Assembly (NCBI RefSeq): GCF_000015165.1
Contig: NC_009485.1
Span: 7,211,501 to 7,275,500, forward strand
Direction: 5' to 3'
Source: Bradyrhizobium sp. BTAi1
Lineage (GTDB): Bacteria > Pseudomonadota > Alphaproteobacteria > Rhizobiales > Xanthobacteraceae
DNA length: 64,000 bases
The position numbers were made by a program, and so were the translations under genes. The notes below the pieces were generated by a model. That model made no database searches. It saw only the letters and a list, made by a program, of their open reading frames with translations, and had not been told where the DNA came from. Positions 15,764 to 24,880 of this stretch are shown here, piece by piece. Each line of letters begins with the position of its first letter. Within the stretch, counting starts at the first letter, position 1.

Positions 15764-18700
15764 GTGGCAGGAACATCCGTACGCGACAGATTGCTGGCGG
15801 ACCGGCGCGCGCTGCTCGATTTGGGCACGCGCAATCGGCTCGTGCACATCCCGCTCAAGACCAAGAACATCCGGACCATCGAGATCGCCGGCGCGCGCTC
15901 GGCGACGCTGTTCGAACTCCTCAAGGAAGGCAAGCGCTTCACCTTCCTGCCATCGAAGACGGAGACGCCACCGGAGGCCGAGGGCGCGGCTGCGACTGCA
16001 ACGCCCGTCATCGCGACCACGGCGCCCGAGGCGGCGGCACGACAGAACGGGGACGGTTCGGACGCGCAGGCCCGGCCGTCTGAAACGCGGCTGCAGACTC
16101 GGTTGTCGTCCGAGGCGCTGCAGAAGCGGCTGCTCGACATCTGGTACGACGCCAGAACGCTGGAGGAGGAACAGGGCGTCAACATCCTCTACCTCGCCTT
16201 CGGACTGCTCAAATGGTTCGAGGATGAGAAATCCGAGGTCGAGCGGCTTGCTCCCCTCGTGCTGTTGCCGGTGCGTCTGGAACGCAGCAGCGCTGCCGAG
16301 CGCTTTCATCTCGTCTCCCGCGCCGAGCCGCCCTCGCCCAACCTCTCGCTACAAGCCAAGCTCAACGAGGAGTTCGGGCTCAAGATCGAGGATTTTGGCG
16401 ACGAGGACGATGTCGATATCGCGAGCTATCTGGCCGGGATCGCGGAGACGGTCGCGACCAAGAAGACGTGGGAGGTCAAGTCGGACGCGATCGTTCTCGG
16501 CTTCTTCTCGTTCTCCAAGTTCCTGATGTATCGCGATCTCGATCCCGAGACCTGGCCCGCGGACGGCGCACTGGATCGGCACCCGCTGATCACGGCGCTG
16601 CTCCAAAACGGCTTCGAAGCATCCGAGCCGATCGTGGCCGACGATGGCAAGATCGATCCCGTCATCCAGCCGATCGCGATGAACCACGTCGTCGACGCGG
16701 ATTCATCGCAGGCGGTGGTGATCGAGGAGGTCGTGCGCGGGCGCGACCTCGTCGTCAAGGGACCGCCGGGAACCGGCAAGTCGCAGACCATCACCAACAT
16801 CATCGCCACGGCCGCCGCCGAGGGGAAGACGGTTCTGTTCGTCGCCGAAAAGATGGCGGCGTTGGACGTCGTGCACCGCCGGTTGAAGGCAGTTGGCCTC
16901 GGCTCCCTGGCCCTCGAGCTTCACTCCAACAAGGCGAACAAGCGCGCTCTGCTGGAGGAACTCAAGCGCTGCAAGACGGCCCGGGTGCCCGCACCTCGCG
17001 GCGAGGCGACGCTGGTGCAGCGTCTCACCGACAGTCGCGACAGTCTGAATCAGCACGCCGAGATGATGCACCGTCCGCACCAGCCGAGCAGGCTGACGCC
17101 GTTCCGGTTGCTCGGCCATCTCCTGCGCTGCGGAGAATCCTCCGCACAGCCGGCGCTGCCCTTGCAGGGCGCGCCCTCCTGGACTCCCTTGGACCTGGAA
17201 CGGCGGCGCGAGCTGATCGCAGAGCTGGCCGGGCGGATTGCATCCGATGGGCCACCTCATCTGCACCCCTGGCGCGGCGTCGACCGCGACGCGCTGGACC
17301 CCGCCGAGATGGCTGAGCTGCGAACGTCGCTGGATGACATTGCGAAGGTTTTCAACCGTGTCACCACCGCAGCGGCGCGCATCGGCTCGCTGCTCGATCT
17401 GCCTGCGGCGGTCACATTGGCGGATGCCGCAGGCGTGCTGGCATGCGCAGAAGCCGTGGCCGCGATGCCGGAGTGCGACAAGGCTGCTTTCCGCGATCCG
17501 ATCTGGAGCCGGCCCCATGATGTCGCCGATCTCGTCGACAAGGGTCTGCGCTATGCCAAATTGAAGACGGCGTTCGAATCAGCCTTCGTGGAGTCCGCCT
17601 GGGATGCATCGATGGCCGATTGCCGCAAGGTGATCGCGGAGAAAGGCAACTCCTGGCTTCGCCTCCTCAGCACGCATTATCGCGCGCAGATGGCGCTGCT
17701 GAGCTCCTACTTGAAGGTGCCGATGCCGAAAGCGCTCGATCAGCGCCTCCTGCTGATCGACGGCCTGATGGCGGCGCAGGCCGCGCGCCGATCCTTCGAA
17801 CAGGTCGAGAGTGCCGGCAGCGCTGCGTTTGGAACCGCTTGGCACAAGGAGCAGTCGGATTGGGATGCGCTTTCGAAACTCACAGCCTGGTGGAACGCAT
17901 TCCCGAGGTCACTCGCGAACGACGACGCGCGCCAAACGTTGGCGCAGCTCACGCTATCGGCCGACGAACGACAGGCGATCGATCAGTTCAACAGCGATCT
18001 CGCCGGCCTTCGGTCCGGCCTGCAGCAGCTGATCGAGTTTCTGGATCTGGAGCCCGGCCGCATCCCGCTCGACGCCAGTGATCGTATCCGCTTTGACGAA
18101 CTGTCCCAGACCCTGTCGACGTGGCAGGACTCCACCGAACGCCTCACCCGCTGGATCGCTTTCATGGATCGCGTGCGCCGGGCGCGCACGGACGGGCTGG
18201 CGGCGCTGGTCGATGGGGCGCTCGATGGCTCGTTGCCGGGCGAGGAGCTGGAACGGGCTTTTGACAGATCCTATTACGATGCCATGCGCGGCGTGATCTT
18301 CGCTGAGCATCCCGAGCTGAAGCGTTTCGACGGCGAGTCGCACAGCCGGCTCGTCGACGGCTTTCGCAAGCTCGACCTCGAACGCATGCAGCTGGCCCGC
18401 GACCAGATTGCCTATGAGCACGCGGCGGCGCTGCCGCGCAATGCCGGCGGCATCGGTCCACTTGGCGTGCTGAATGGTGAGATTGCAAAAAAACGCAACC
18501 ACCTTCCGATCCGGCAGCTGCTGGAGCGCGCCGGCCCCGTCATTCAGCAGATCAAGCCGATCTTTCTGATGAGCCCGCTGTCCGTCGCGCAATTCCTGAA
18601 GCCCGGTGCGATCGCCTTCGATCTGCTGGTGGTGGACGAGGCCTCGCAAATCGAGCCGGTCGATGCGCTCGGCGCCGTCGCGCGCTGCCGGCAGATGGTC

Positions 18701-20545
18701 GTGGTCGGTGACGAGCGACAGCTGCCGCCGACGCGCTTCTTCGCAAAGTTGACCGGCAATGATGACGACGACGGCGATGACGAGGACCAGCCGACCTTTC
18801 AGGTGAAGGACGCCGAGAGCATCCTCGATCTCTGTCTGGCCAAGGGCCTGTCGCATCGGATGCTGAACTGGCACTATCGCAGCAAGCATCAGTCGCTGAT
18901 CGCGGTCTCCAACAAGCAGTTCTACGACAACCGGCTGTTCATCGTGCCCAGTCCCTATGACGCCGTCGCCGGCATGGGACTGAAGTTCAACTATGATCCC
19001 GATGCGCATTACGAGCGCGGCAGCAGCCGCACCAATCCCAAGGAGGCAAGGGTTGTGGCCGAAGCCGTCATGCGCCACGCGCGGGAAACGCCGCAGAGAA
19101 GCCTCGGCGTCGCGACCTTCTCCGTGGCACAGCGCCAGGCCATTCAGGACCAGCTCGAGATGCTCCGCAAGGAGAGCCCGGAGACGGAAGACTTCTTCGC
19201 GCCCGGCACGAGCGAGCCGTTTTTCGTGAAGAACCTCGAGAACATCCAGGGCGATGAGCGCGACGTCATCTTCATCTCGATGGGCTACGGTAGGACGAAG
19301 GAAGGCTTCGTGTCGATGAGCTTCGGCCCGCTGAATTCGGATGGCGGCGAACGGCGGCTGAACGTGCTGATCTCGCGCGCCAAGCTGCGCTGCGAGGTGT
19401 TCTCCTCGATCACCGGCGACGACATCGATCTGTCGCGCGCCAAGGGCCGCGGCATTGCCGCGCTGAAGACGTTCCTGACCTTCGCCCAAACCGGGCAGCT
19501 CGATATCGCACAGGAGACCGGCCGCGATCCGGATTCGGTGTTCGAGGAGCAGGTCGCCGCCAGGCTGCGGGCGCTCGGGCATGACGTGAAGACACAGATC
19601 GGCACGGCCGGGTTCTTCGTCGATCTCGCGATCGTCGATCCTGACAAGCCCGGCCGTTTCCTGCTCGGCATCGAGTGCGACGGTGCGCAATATCATGCGT
19701 CCCGCTCGGCGCGCGACCGCGATCGCTTGAGACAGAACGTGCTGGAGGCGCATGGCTGGGTCCTGCACCGTATCTGGTCGACGGACTGGTTTCTCCGGCC
19801 CAAGGAGGAAACCGAGAAGGTCGTGCGTGCGATCGAGGCGGCGAAGGCGCATTGGCGGGAGATCGACGAAGGCACGGTCGCGGCGCAGCCGGTCCCTCCG
19901 TCAGGCATCGAGGCGCCTCCACCGGAACAGGCCGAGGACCGCGTTGCTCCGATGGTCGCACAGACGCCGGCTGTGGTCGCGTATGAGGAGGCGAAGCTTC
20001 GGGTGCGCAGGGAGGTCGAGCCGCACGAGACCTCGCTGAAGGATATGACGCGCCACATCGCCGAGATTGTCGCCGTCGAAGGGCCGGTGCACGAATCGGA
20101 AATCATCGTCCGGATCAGATCGGCCTGGGGCCTCGCCCGCGCGGGCAATCGCATCCGCGATGCGGTGAGAGCAGCCTTGAACGCGGCAGTTGCCAACGGG
20201 CAGATCACCGGAGGTCCGTTCTACGCCGTGCCCGGCCAGGCCGTCGTCGTGCGAAACCGCGAGCATGTGCAATCGCAGTCGATGCGCAAGCCCGAGATGC
20301 TGCCGCCGGACGAGATCAAGGCGGCGATCATCCAGGTCGTGCAGCAGAACTACGGCGCCGAGGACGACCAGTTGGTCCAGGCCGTGGCCCGGCTGTTCGG
20401 CTTCGGCTCGACCAGCGCCCAGCTGCGCGACGCGGTTCAGGGCAGCCTGCGCGAGCTTTTGGAGGCGGGGCAACTCCGCCGCGAGGGAGACATGGTGAGC
20501 AAGCCGCAGGACGCCTCGCCTGCAGCGCAAGGCTCAACCGGCTAG
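15764..20545 (+). CDS. DUF4011 helicase-nuclease (SF1 helicase with Vsr/MTES_1575-like nuclease)
   Basis: Encodes 1593 residues from GTG 15764, chosen for its AGGAGG six bases upstream. Order of domains: DUF4011 at the N-terminus (RALLDLGTRNRLVHIPL, residues about 10-200); SF1 helicase with Walker A GPPGTGKSQT at 333-342, a long insert, Walker B VVDEASQIEP at about 956, and VVGDERQLPP at 980-989, an acidic DDDDGDDED stretch at about 1000, NIQGDERDVIFISMGYG and NVLISRAKLRC; a Vsr/MTES_1575-like nuclease (FVDLAIVD with Asp1287, then IECDGAQYH with Glu1304/Asp1306); and two DUF3320-like modules (about 1425-1485 and 1509-1572). Related DUF4011 helicases occur in Mokosh-type and other anti-phage systems. 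No partner gene is adjacent. Confidence 0.88.
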   Translation: MAGTSVRDRLLADRRALLDLGTRNRLVHIPLKTKNIRTIEIAGARSATLFELLKEGKRFTFLPSKTETPPEAEGAAATATPVIATTAPEAAARQNGDGSDAQARPSETRLQTRLSSEALQKRLLDIWYDARTLEEEQGVNILYLAFGLLKWFEDEKSEVERLAPLVLLPVRLERSSAAERFHLVSRAEPPSPNLSLQAKLNEEFGLKIEDFGDEDDVDIASYLAGIAETVATKKTWEVKSDAIVLGFFSFSKFLMYRDLDPETWPADGALDRHPLITALLQNGFEASEPIVADDGKIDPVIQPIAMNHVVDADSSQAVVIEEVVRGRDLVVKGPPGTGKSQTITNIIATAAAEGKTVLFVAEKMAALDVVHRRLKAVGLGSLALELHSNKANKRALLEELKRCKTARVPAPRGEATLVQRLTDSRDSLNQHAEMMHRPHQPSRLTPFRLLGHLLRCGESSAQPALPLQGAPSWTPLDLERRRELIAELAGRIASDGPPHLHPWRGVDRDALDPAEMAELRTSLDDIAKVFNRVTTAAARIGSLLDLPAAVTLADAAGVLACAEAVAAMPECDKAAFRDPIWSRPHDVADLVDKGLRYAKLKTAFESAFVESAWDASMADCRKVIAEKGNSWLRLLSTHYRAQMALLSSYLKVPMPKALDQRLLLIDGLMAAQAARRSFEQVESAGSAAFGTAWHKEQSDWDALSKLTAWWNAFPRSLANDDARQTLAQLTLSADERQAIDQFNSDLAGLRSGLQQLIEFLDLEPGRIPLDASDRIRFDELSQTLSTWQDSTERLTRWIAFMDRVRRARTDGLAALVDGALDGSLPGEELERAFDRSYYDAMRGVIFAEHPELKRFDGESHSRLVDGFRKLDLERMQLARDQIAYEHAAALPRNAGGIGPLGVLNGEIAKKRNHLPIRQLLERAGPVIQQIKPIFLMSPLSVAQFLKPGAIAFDLLVVDEASQIEPVDALGAVARCRQMVVVGDERQLPPTRFFAKLTGNDDDDGDDEDQPTFQVKDAESILDLCLAKGLSHRMLNWHYRSKHQSLIAVSNKQFYDNRLFIVPSPYDAVAGMGLKFNYDPDAHYERGSSRTNPKEARVVAEAVMRHARETPQRSLGVATFSVAQRQAIQDQLEMLRKESPETEDFFAPGTSEPFFVKNLENIQGDERDVIFISMGYGRTKEGFVSMSFGPLNSDGGERRLNVLISRAKLRCEVFSSITGDDIDLSRAKGRGIAALKTFLTFAQTGQLDIAQETGRDPDSVFEEQVAARLRALGHDVKTQIGTAGFFVDLAIVDPDKPGRFLLGIECDGAQYHASRSARDRDRLRQNVLEAHGWVLHRIWSTDWFLRPKEETEKVVRAIEAAKAHWREIDEGTVAAQPVPPSGIEAPPPEQAEDRVAPMVAQTPAVVAYEEAKLRVRREVEPHETSLKDMTRHIAEIVAVEGPVHESEIIVRIRSAWGLARAGNRIRDAVRAALNAAVANGQITGGPFYAVPGQAVVVRNREHVQSQSMRKPEMLPPDEIKAAIIQVVQQNYGAEDDQLVQAVARLFGFGSTSAQLRDAVQGSLRELLEAGQLRREGDMVSKPQDASPAAQGSTG

Positions 20546-20641
20546 ATCATGAGGCGTTTCCGCAGCAGCGCATCATGATCGTATCTCCCGGATCAGCATC
20601 ATCGCTTCGGAAGGCAGGTTTCCATCTTCCCGAAGCATGCT
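20543..20641 (+). other. Short convergent intergenic region with two weak hairpins
   Basis: GATCATGA...TCATGATC (20543-20578) and CTTCGGAAG...CTTCCCGAAG (about 20605-20635) could form stems between the helicase gene and the convergent ybgC. Neither has a U-run, so termination is possible but unproven. Confidence 0.35.
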
Positions 20642-21091
20642 CTAAGCAAGGTCCGCCTTCATCAGGTCGCGCAGCGGCCTTGGGATCGGCTGCGCCTTGC
20701 CGCCGCTGATGAAGGCGACGCGGACATCGGCCTTGACGAGCACCTCCTCTCCGCGCCGCACCTCCTGCGCCAGCGTGATCGAGGCGCCTTTGACCGCGAT
20801 CGGCCAGGTGACGACGTCGAGCACGTCGTCCATGCGGGCCGGCCGCAGGAAATCGAGCGTCATCGAGCGCACGACGAAGGCGAAGCCGGGCGCCTCGCTG
20901 GCGGCCTCGGCGAACAGCGCGTGCTGCTCGGCCCCCATCAGCCGCAGATGATTGGTGCGGCCGCGCTCCATGAAGCGGAGATAGTTGGCGTGATAAACGA
21001 TCCCCGAAAAATCCGTGTCCTCGTAATAGACGCGTACCTGCATATGGTGGCGCCCGTCGCGGATCTCGCCGTCGAGATGTTGATGGGTCAC
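20642..21091 (-). CDS. ybgC: YbgC-type acyl-CoA thioesterase (tol-pal associated)
   Basis: Encodes 149 residues. Hotdog-fold thioesterase with the 4-hydroxybenzoyl-CoA-type motif VYYEDTDFSGIVYHANYLRFMERGR; the aspartate in EDTDFSG is the usual catalytic residue. MTLDFLRPARMDDVLDVV and GKAQPIPRPL complete the family pattern. YbgC enzymes hydrolyse short acyl-CoA or acyl-ACP and are normally encoded just upstream of tolQ. Here it lies 60 bases after the metallophosphoesterase, at the end of the ruv-linked minus-strand run, and tolQ is some 19 kb further left. Confidence 0.93.
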   Translation of the reverse strand: MTHQHLDGEIRDGRHHMQVRVYYEDTDFSGIVYHANYLRFMERGRTNHLRLMGAEQHALFAEAASEAPGFAFVVRSMTLDFLRPARMDDVLDVVTWPIAVKGASITLAQEVRRGEEVLVKADVRVAFISGGKAQPIPRPLRDLMKADLA

Positions 21092-21151
21092 TGGAAATCC
21101 TCGATCGCCCGAAATGGCGATCGTTTCGCCCAGTTCAACCGCGAGCGCAAG

Positions 21152-22072
21152 CTACGACGTGACCTCCTGCGGTTCCCCGCCGACGGTGACCTGAACGATT
21201 TCCGGGGGCATGCCGATTCGCACCGGCATGAGGCTGCAGCCGAGCCCGCCGGAGACGATGACGTCACATTGCGTGCGGAGGTGGCCGTAAGCCAGGTTGA
21301 CACCATTGCGCGGAGGAACCGCCGGTGACCAGCCGAGCAGGCGGACCTGCCCACCATGGGTATGGCCGGACAATTGCAACGATACGCGCGACGGCACCCG
21401 CAGTGCGATGTCAGGCTCGTGAGCCATCAGGATGACCGGCGCGCGATCCGTGACTTTGCGCAGCGTGCCGGCGAGATCATCGACACCGATCCGCGGCACG
21501 GACCGGAATCGCCGCGCCGGCACGTAAGCCAGCTGATCGCCGAGGCCCGCCAGCCAGAAGGCCTGGCCGTCCTTGGTCAGCCGCACGACCTCGTTCTCAT
21601 AGACGGGAATCCCGGCCGCCTCGAGCGCTTGCTGGGCGACCGGAACGCCGCGGCCGTTGCGTTGCACGGTTCGATCGTCCCAATAATCGTGATTGCCGAG
21701 AATGGCATGGACCCCCAGCGGCGCCTTCAAGCCGCCCAGCACCGGCGCCCAGGCCGCAGCGTCGATACGGCCGATGTGATGACGATGACCGGCGACATAG
21801 TCGCCGAGCAGCACGATCAGATCCGGTCGCAACGCGTTGGTCCGCGCCACGATGGTCTCGATATGCGCCAGCGACATCCAGGGATCGCAGGCATGGATGT
21901 CGGCGATCGCCGCGATCTTCAGCTTGAGGCCTACAGGCCAATTGCGCGGATGAACATGATAATCGGTGACGCCGAGGCGAAGCGGCTCGATGCCCACGCC
22001 ATAGGTGGCGGTGGAAAAACCCGTGGCGGCGAGGCCACCGGAGAATGAGAGAAAGCGACGGCGTGACAGCAT
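21152..22072 (-). CDS. Tat-exported metallophosphoesterase
   Basis: Encodes 306 residues from ATG 22072 with AGGAG upstream. The twin-arginine motif SRRRFLSFSGG marks a Tat signal peptide. The calcineurin-like metal-binding motifs are complete: DIHACD (DxH), GDYVAG (GDxx), GNHDYWDD (GNHD), and LSGHTHGGQ (GHTHGGQ). The product is a periplasmic metal-dependent phosphoesterase, possibly of the YaeI/UDP-2,3-diacylglucosamine-hydrolase-like group; the true substrate is unknown. It sits between ruvB and ybgC, transcribed with them, but is unrelated to either known function. Confidence 0.9.
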   Translation of the reverse strand: MLSRRRFLSFSGGLAATGFSTATYGVGIEPLRLGVTDYHVHPRNWPVGLKLKIAAIADIHACDPWMSLAHIETIVARTNALRPDLIVLLGDYVAGHRHHIGRIDAAAWAPVLGGLKAPLGVHAILGNHDYWDDRTVQRNGRGVPVAQQALEAAGIPVYENEVVRLTKDGQAFWLAGLGDQLAYVPARRFRSVPRIGVDDLAGTLRKVTDRAPVILMAHEPDIALRVPSRVSLQLSGHTHGGQVRLLGWSPAVPPRNGVNLAYGHLRTQCDVIVSGGLGCSLMPVRIGMPPEIVQVTVGGEPQEVTS

Positions 22073-22155
22073 GGACGAACTCCTCGCACGCAATCCTCTT
22101 CTCCGCTCATTGCAACCGATTTCGGGTGTGTCTGTGCAGATTGTCAGCAGTTTCG

Positions 22156-23202
22156 TTAAGCATCGTCCTCGCTGCCGAACAGGCCGAACTGGCTGGCATC
22201 GCGGCTGGGCTCGGCCATGCCGAGATGACGGAACGCATGTGAGGTCAAGAGCCGGCCGCGCGGGGTGCGCTGCAGATAGCCGCACTGGATGAGATAGGGC
22301 TCGATGATGTCCTCGATGGCGTCGCGCGGCTCCGACAGCGCCGCCGCCATGGTCTCAACGCCGACCGGGCCGCCGCCGTAGTTCAGCGCGATGGTCGTGA
22401 GATAGCGCCGGTCCATCGCATCGAGCCCGGCGGCGTCGACCTCCAGCGCGCTCAACGCGTGATCGGCAATCGCGCGATCGATCGCGTCCGCGTTCGCCGC
22501 CGAGGCGAAGTCGCGGACCCGGCGCAGCAGGCGGCCGGCGATGCGCGGCGTGCCGCGGGCGCGACGGGCGATCTCGTTGGCGCCGTCGGCGGTCATGCCG
22601 ACCCCGAGCACGCGGGCGCCGCGCGTGACGATGCCCTCGAGCTCCTCCACCGTGTAGAAGTTCAGCCGGATCGGGATGCCGAAACGGTCACGCAGCGGAT
22701 TGGTCAGCAGGCCTGCGCGCGTGGTCGCGCCCACCAGCGTGAACTTCGCCAGGTCGATCTTGACCGAGCGCGCCGCCGGTCCTTCGCCGATGATGAGGTC
22801 GAGCTGGAAATCCTCCATCGCCGGATAGAGCACCTCCTCGACCGCCGGGCTCAGGCGATGGATCTCGTCGATGAACAACACGTCGCGCTCTTCGAGATTG
22901 GTGAGCAGCGCCGCGAGATCGCCGGCCTTGGCGATCACGGGTCCCGACGTCGCACGAAAACCGACGCCGAGCTCCCGCGCGACGATCTGCGCCAGCGTGG
23001 TCTTGCCGAGACCGGGAGGGCCGACGAACAGCACATGGTCGAGCGCCTCGCCGCGCTTGCGCGCCGCCTCGATGAAGATCGACAAATTGGCGCGCGCCTG
23101 CTGCTGGCCGACGAACTCAGAGAGCTGCTGCGGACGCAGCGCGGTGTCGCCGACATCGTCGGAGCGCCGCTCCGGGCTGACCATGCGCGCGGGCGGCTTC
23201 AT
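22156..23202 (-). CDS. ruvB: Holliday junction branch migration ATPase RuvB
   Basis: Encodes 348 residues. AAA+ motor of RuvABC: RPQQLSEFVGQQQ, Walker A GPPGLGKTTLA, FIDEIHRLSPAVEE with Walker B, GATTRAGLLTNPLRDRFG with the sensor-1 region and arginine finger, and the winged-helix C-terminus (LIQCGYLQRTPRGR). It pulls DNA through the RuvA-bound four-way junction. The ATG overlaps the stop of the cytidine-deaminase-like gene by four bases. The N-terminus can also start at M7. Confidence 0.98.
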   Translation of the reverse strand: MKPPARMVSPERRSDDVGDTALRPQQLSEFVGQQQARANLSIFIEAARKRGEALDHVLFVGPPGLGKTTLAQIVARELGVGFRATSGPVIAKAGDLAALLTNLEERDVLFIDEIHRLSPAVEEVLYPAMEDFQLDLIIGEGPAARSVKIDLAKFTLVGATTRAGLLTNPLRDRFGIPIRLNFYTVEELEGIVTRGARVLGVGMTADGANEIARRARGTPRIAGRLLRRVRDFASAANADAIDRAIADHALSALEVDAAGLDAMDRRYLTTIALNYGGGPVGVETMAAALSEPRDAIEDIIEPYLIQCGYLQRTPRGRLLTSHAFRHLGMAEPSRDASQFGLFGSEDDA

Positions 23203-23618
23203 TTGCTGCCGCGCTTGTACTTGTTGGGCAGCAGCTCGCCGATGGTAACGACCTCAGGCCCGGCGCCGTTCGATGGCACGATCACGCGCGCTTTGGCATC
23301 GTAGTCATGGATCAGTTCGCGGCAGGTGCCGCAGGGCGAGACCACCGCGACCTCGCCGGGCTCGCCGGGCTTCGGATGGCGCACCGCGACGATGGTCTCG
23401 ATGCCATGATCACCGTGCTCGGTGATGGCGCGGCCGATGGCGATGGCCTCGGCGCAGACGGCATTGCGGCCGAGATAGGCGTCGATGTTGACGCCGGTGA
23501 TGATACGGCCGTCGCGGGTGCGCATGGCCGCGCCGACCTCCTGCCATTCGTTGCGGTAGCGGCTCCTGACCGCGGCTGCGGCGGCCTCGATCAGCTCCTT
23601 GTCCTTCTTGCTCACCAT
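23199..23618 (-). CDS. Cytidine deaminase-like protein
   Basis: Encodes 139 residues from ATG 23618 (the frame is open to 23879 but the extension is Arg/Pro-rich and belongs to overlapping ruvA sequence). The zinc-dependent deaminase motifs are seen as VCAEAIAIG (Cys-Ala-Glu) and SPCGTCREL (Pro-Cys-x-x-Cys), as in the CDA/blasticidin-S deaminase family. Short, single-domain. It sits between ruvA and ruvB, with a four-base overlap to ruvB, an unusual member of this operon. Substrate may be cytidine or a modified nucleoside. Confidence 0.88.
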   Translation of the reverse strand: MVSKKDKELIEAAAAAVRSRYRNEWQEVGAAMRTRDGRIITGVNIDAYLGRNAVCAEAIAIGRAITEHGDHGIETIVAVRHPKPGEPGEVAVVSPCGTCRELIHDYDAKARVIVPSNGAGPEVVTIGELLPNKYKRGSK

Positions 23619-23664
23619 GAGGAAAACATCTGCCCTTCTGCTCGCCCGGCGCGGCAACGATAGC

Positions 23665-24282
23665 TTATTTCGCCAGCTCTTTGAGACCGAGACGGATGAG
23701 TTGCGCGGTCTCGGCCTTGTCGCCGGCGGCCCGCGAGGCGGCGGCGATGGCCGCGGCCGCCTGCGGCTGGCCATAGCCAAGATTGATGAGCGCGGAGATC
23801 GCATCCGCGATCGGTTGCGGCGCGCGGGAGTCCTCGATTGCGCCGGACAACCTGATAACGCCTGGATCGACATCGGCAAAGGCCGGAGCCTTGTCCTTCA
23901 GCTCGGTCACGATGCGCTCGGCGACTTTGGGACCAACGCCCGGCGTCCGCGCCACCGCGGCCTTGTCGCGCAACGCAATGGCGTTGGCGAGATCGGCCGG
24001 CGGCAGGGTGCCGAGGACGGCGAGAGCGACCTTGGCGCCGACGCCCTGCACGGTCTGCAAAAGGCGAAACCATTCCCGTTCGACATCCGAGCGAAAACCG
24101 AACAGCTTGATCTGGTCCTCGCGCACATAGGTCTCGATCGACAATGTGGCGGCTTCACCCGGCGACGGCAAGGCCTGCAAGGTGCGCGCCGAGCAGTGCA
24201 CCTGATAGCCGACGCCGCCGACGTCGAGGATCACGAAATCCTCGGCATAGGAATCGATCAGGCCCTTGAGCTTGCCGATCAT
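23665..24282 (-). CDS. ruvA: Holliday junction DNA helicase subunit RuvA
   Basis: Encodes 205 residues. N-terminal OB-fold (MIGKLKGLIDSYAEDFVILD, GVGYQVHCSARTL), then two helix-hairpin-helix motifs (LLQTVQGVGAKVALAVLGTL and VARTPGVGPKVAERIVTELK) and the flexible C-terminal domain that contacts RuvB (ALINLGYGQPQAAAAI). It binds Holliday junctions and recruits RuvB. The ATG overlaps the ruvC stop by four bases, so ruvC-ruvA are coupled. Confidence 0.98.
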   Translation of the reverse strand: MIGKLKGLIDSYAEDFVILDVGGVGYQVHCSARTLQALPSPGEAATLSIETYVREDQIKLFGFRSDVEREWFRLLQTVQGVGAKVALAVLGTLPPADLANAIALRDKAAVARTPGVGPKVAERIVTELKDKAPAFADVDPGVIRLSGAIEDSRAPQPIADAISALINLGYGQPQAAAAIAAASRAAGDKAETAQLIRLGLKELAK

Positions 24283-24806
24283 AGTCCGGCCACCTTCATC
24301 CGCAGCGCCTGGCCCTGGCGGTGATGGGCGTGGGTGATGGCGATGGCGAGCGCATCCGCGGCGTCCGCCGACGGCGGCTCGGCCTTGGGCAGCAGGATCT
24401 TCAGCATCACCGCGATCTGGCCCTTGTCGGCGTGTCCGGCGCCGACGACGGTCTTCTTGACCTGGTTGGGGGCGTATTCAGCGACGGAAATTCCGAACAT
24501 CGCCGGCGCCAGCATGGCGATGCCGCGAGCCTGGCCAAGCTTGAGGGTGGCGACGCCGTCCTTGTTGACGAAGGTCTGTTCGACCGCGGCCTCGAGCGGC
24601 TGGAAGTCATTCAGGACCTTGGCGAGCCCTTCGTGGATCGCCAGCAGCCGGTTCGCCAGCGGCAGGTCGTCGGGCGGCTCGACTGAGCCGCAGCCGACAT
24701 AGATCAGCCGGTTGCCCTCGCTCTCGATCACGCCCCAGCCGGTGCGGCGGAGGCCGGGATCGATCCCGATGATGCGGACGGCGGCGCGAATCGGCTGGGC
24801 TTTCAT
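24279..24806 (-). CDS. ruvC: Holliday junction resolvase RuvC
   Basis: Encodes 175 residues. The RNase H-like fold holds the four acidic catalytic residues: IIGIDPGLRRTGWGVIE (Asp), AAVEQTFVN (Glu), and SADAADALAIAITHAH (Asp-x-x-Asp). KKTVVGAGHADKGQI is the conserved basic segment. It cuts Holliday junctions symmetrically in the RuvABC complex. The first gene of the ruvCA-cdd-ruvB run, 75 bases downstream of yebC. Confidence 0.98.
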   Translation of the reverse strand: MKAQPIRAAVRIIGIDPGLRRTGWGVIESEGNRLIYVGCGSVEPPDDLPLANRLLAIHEGLAKVLNDFQPLEAAVEQTFVNKDGVATLKLGQARGIAMLAPAMFGISVAEYAPNQVKKTVVGAGHADKGQIAVMLKILLPKAEPPSADAADALAIAITHAHHRQGQALRMKVAGL

Positions 24807-24880
24807 GCGTTAGAGATAGCCTCGCGCCACACCGATGGAAACATAAACGGAACAGCGGCAGCGACGTGGTTAAGCGTCCG

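Noticed and set aside
17954..19852. A 632-codon frame antisense to the helicase.
   Set aside because: No family features and fully inside the helicase gene, whose sequence is clearly protein-like.
23619..23879. Upstream extension of the cytidine-deaminase gene by 87 codons.
   Set aside because: The extra residues are Arg/Pro-rich and overlap ruvA in another frame; the ATG at 23618 fits the family start.
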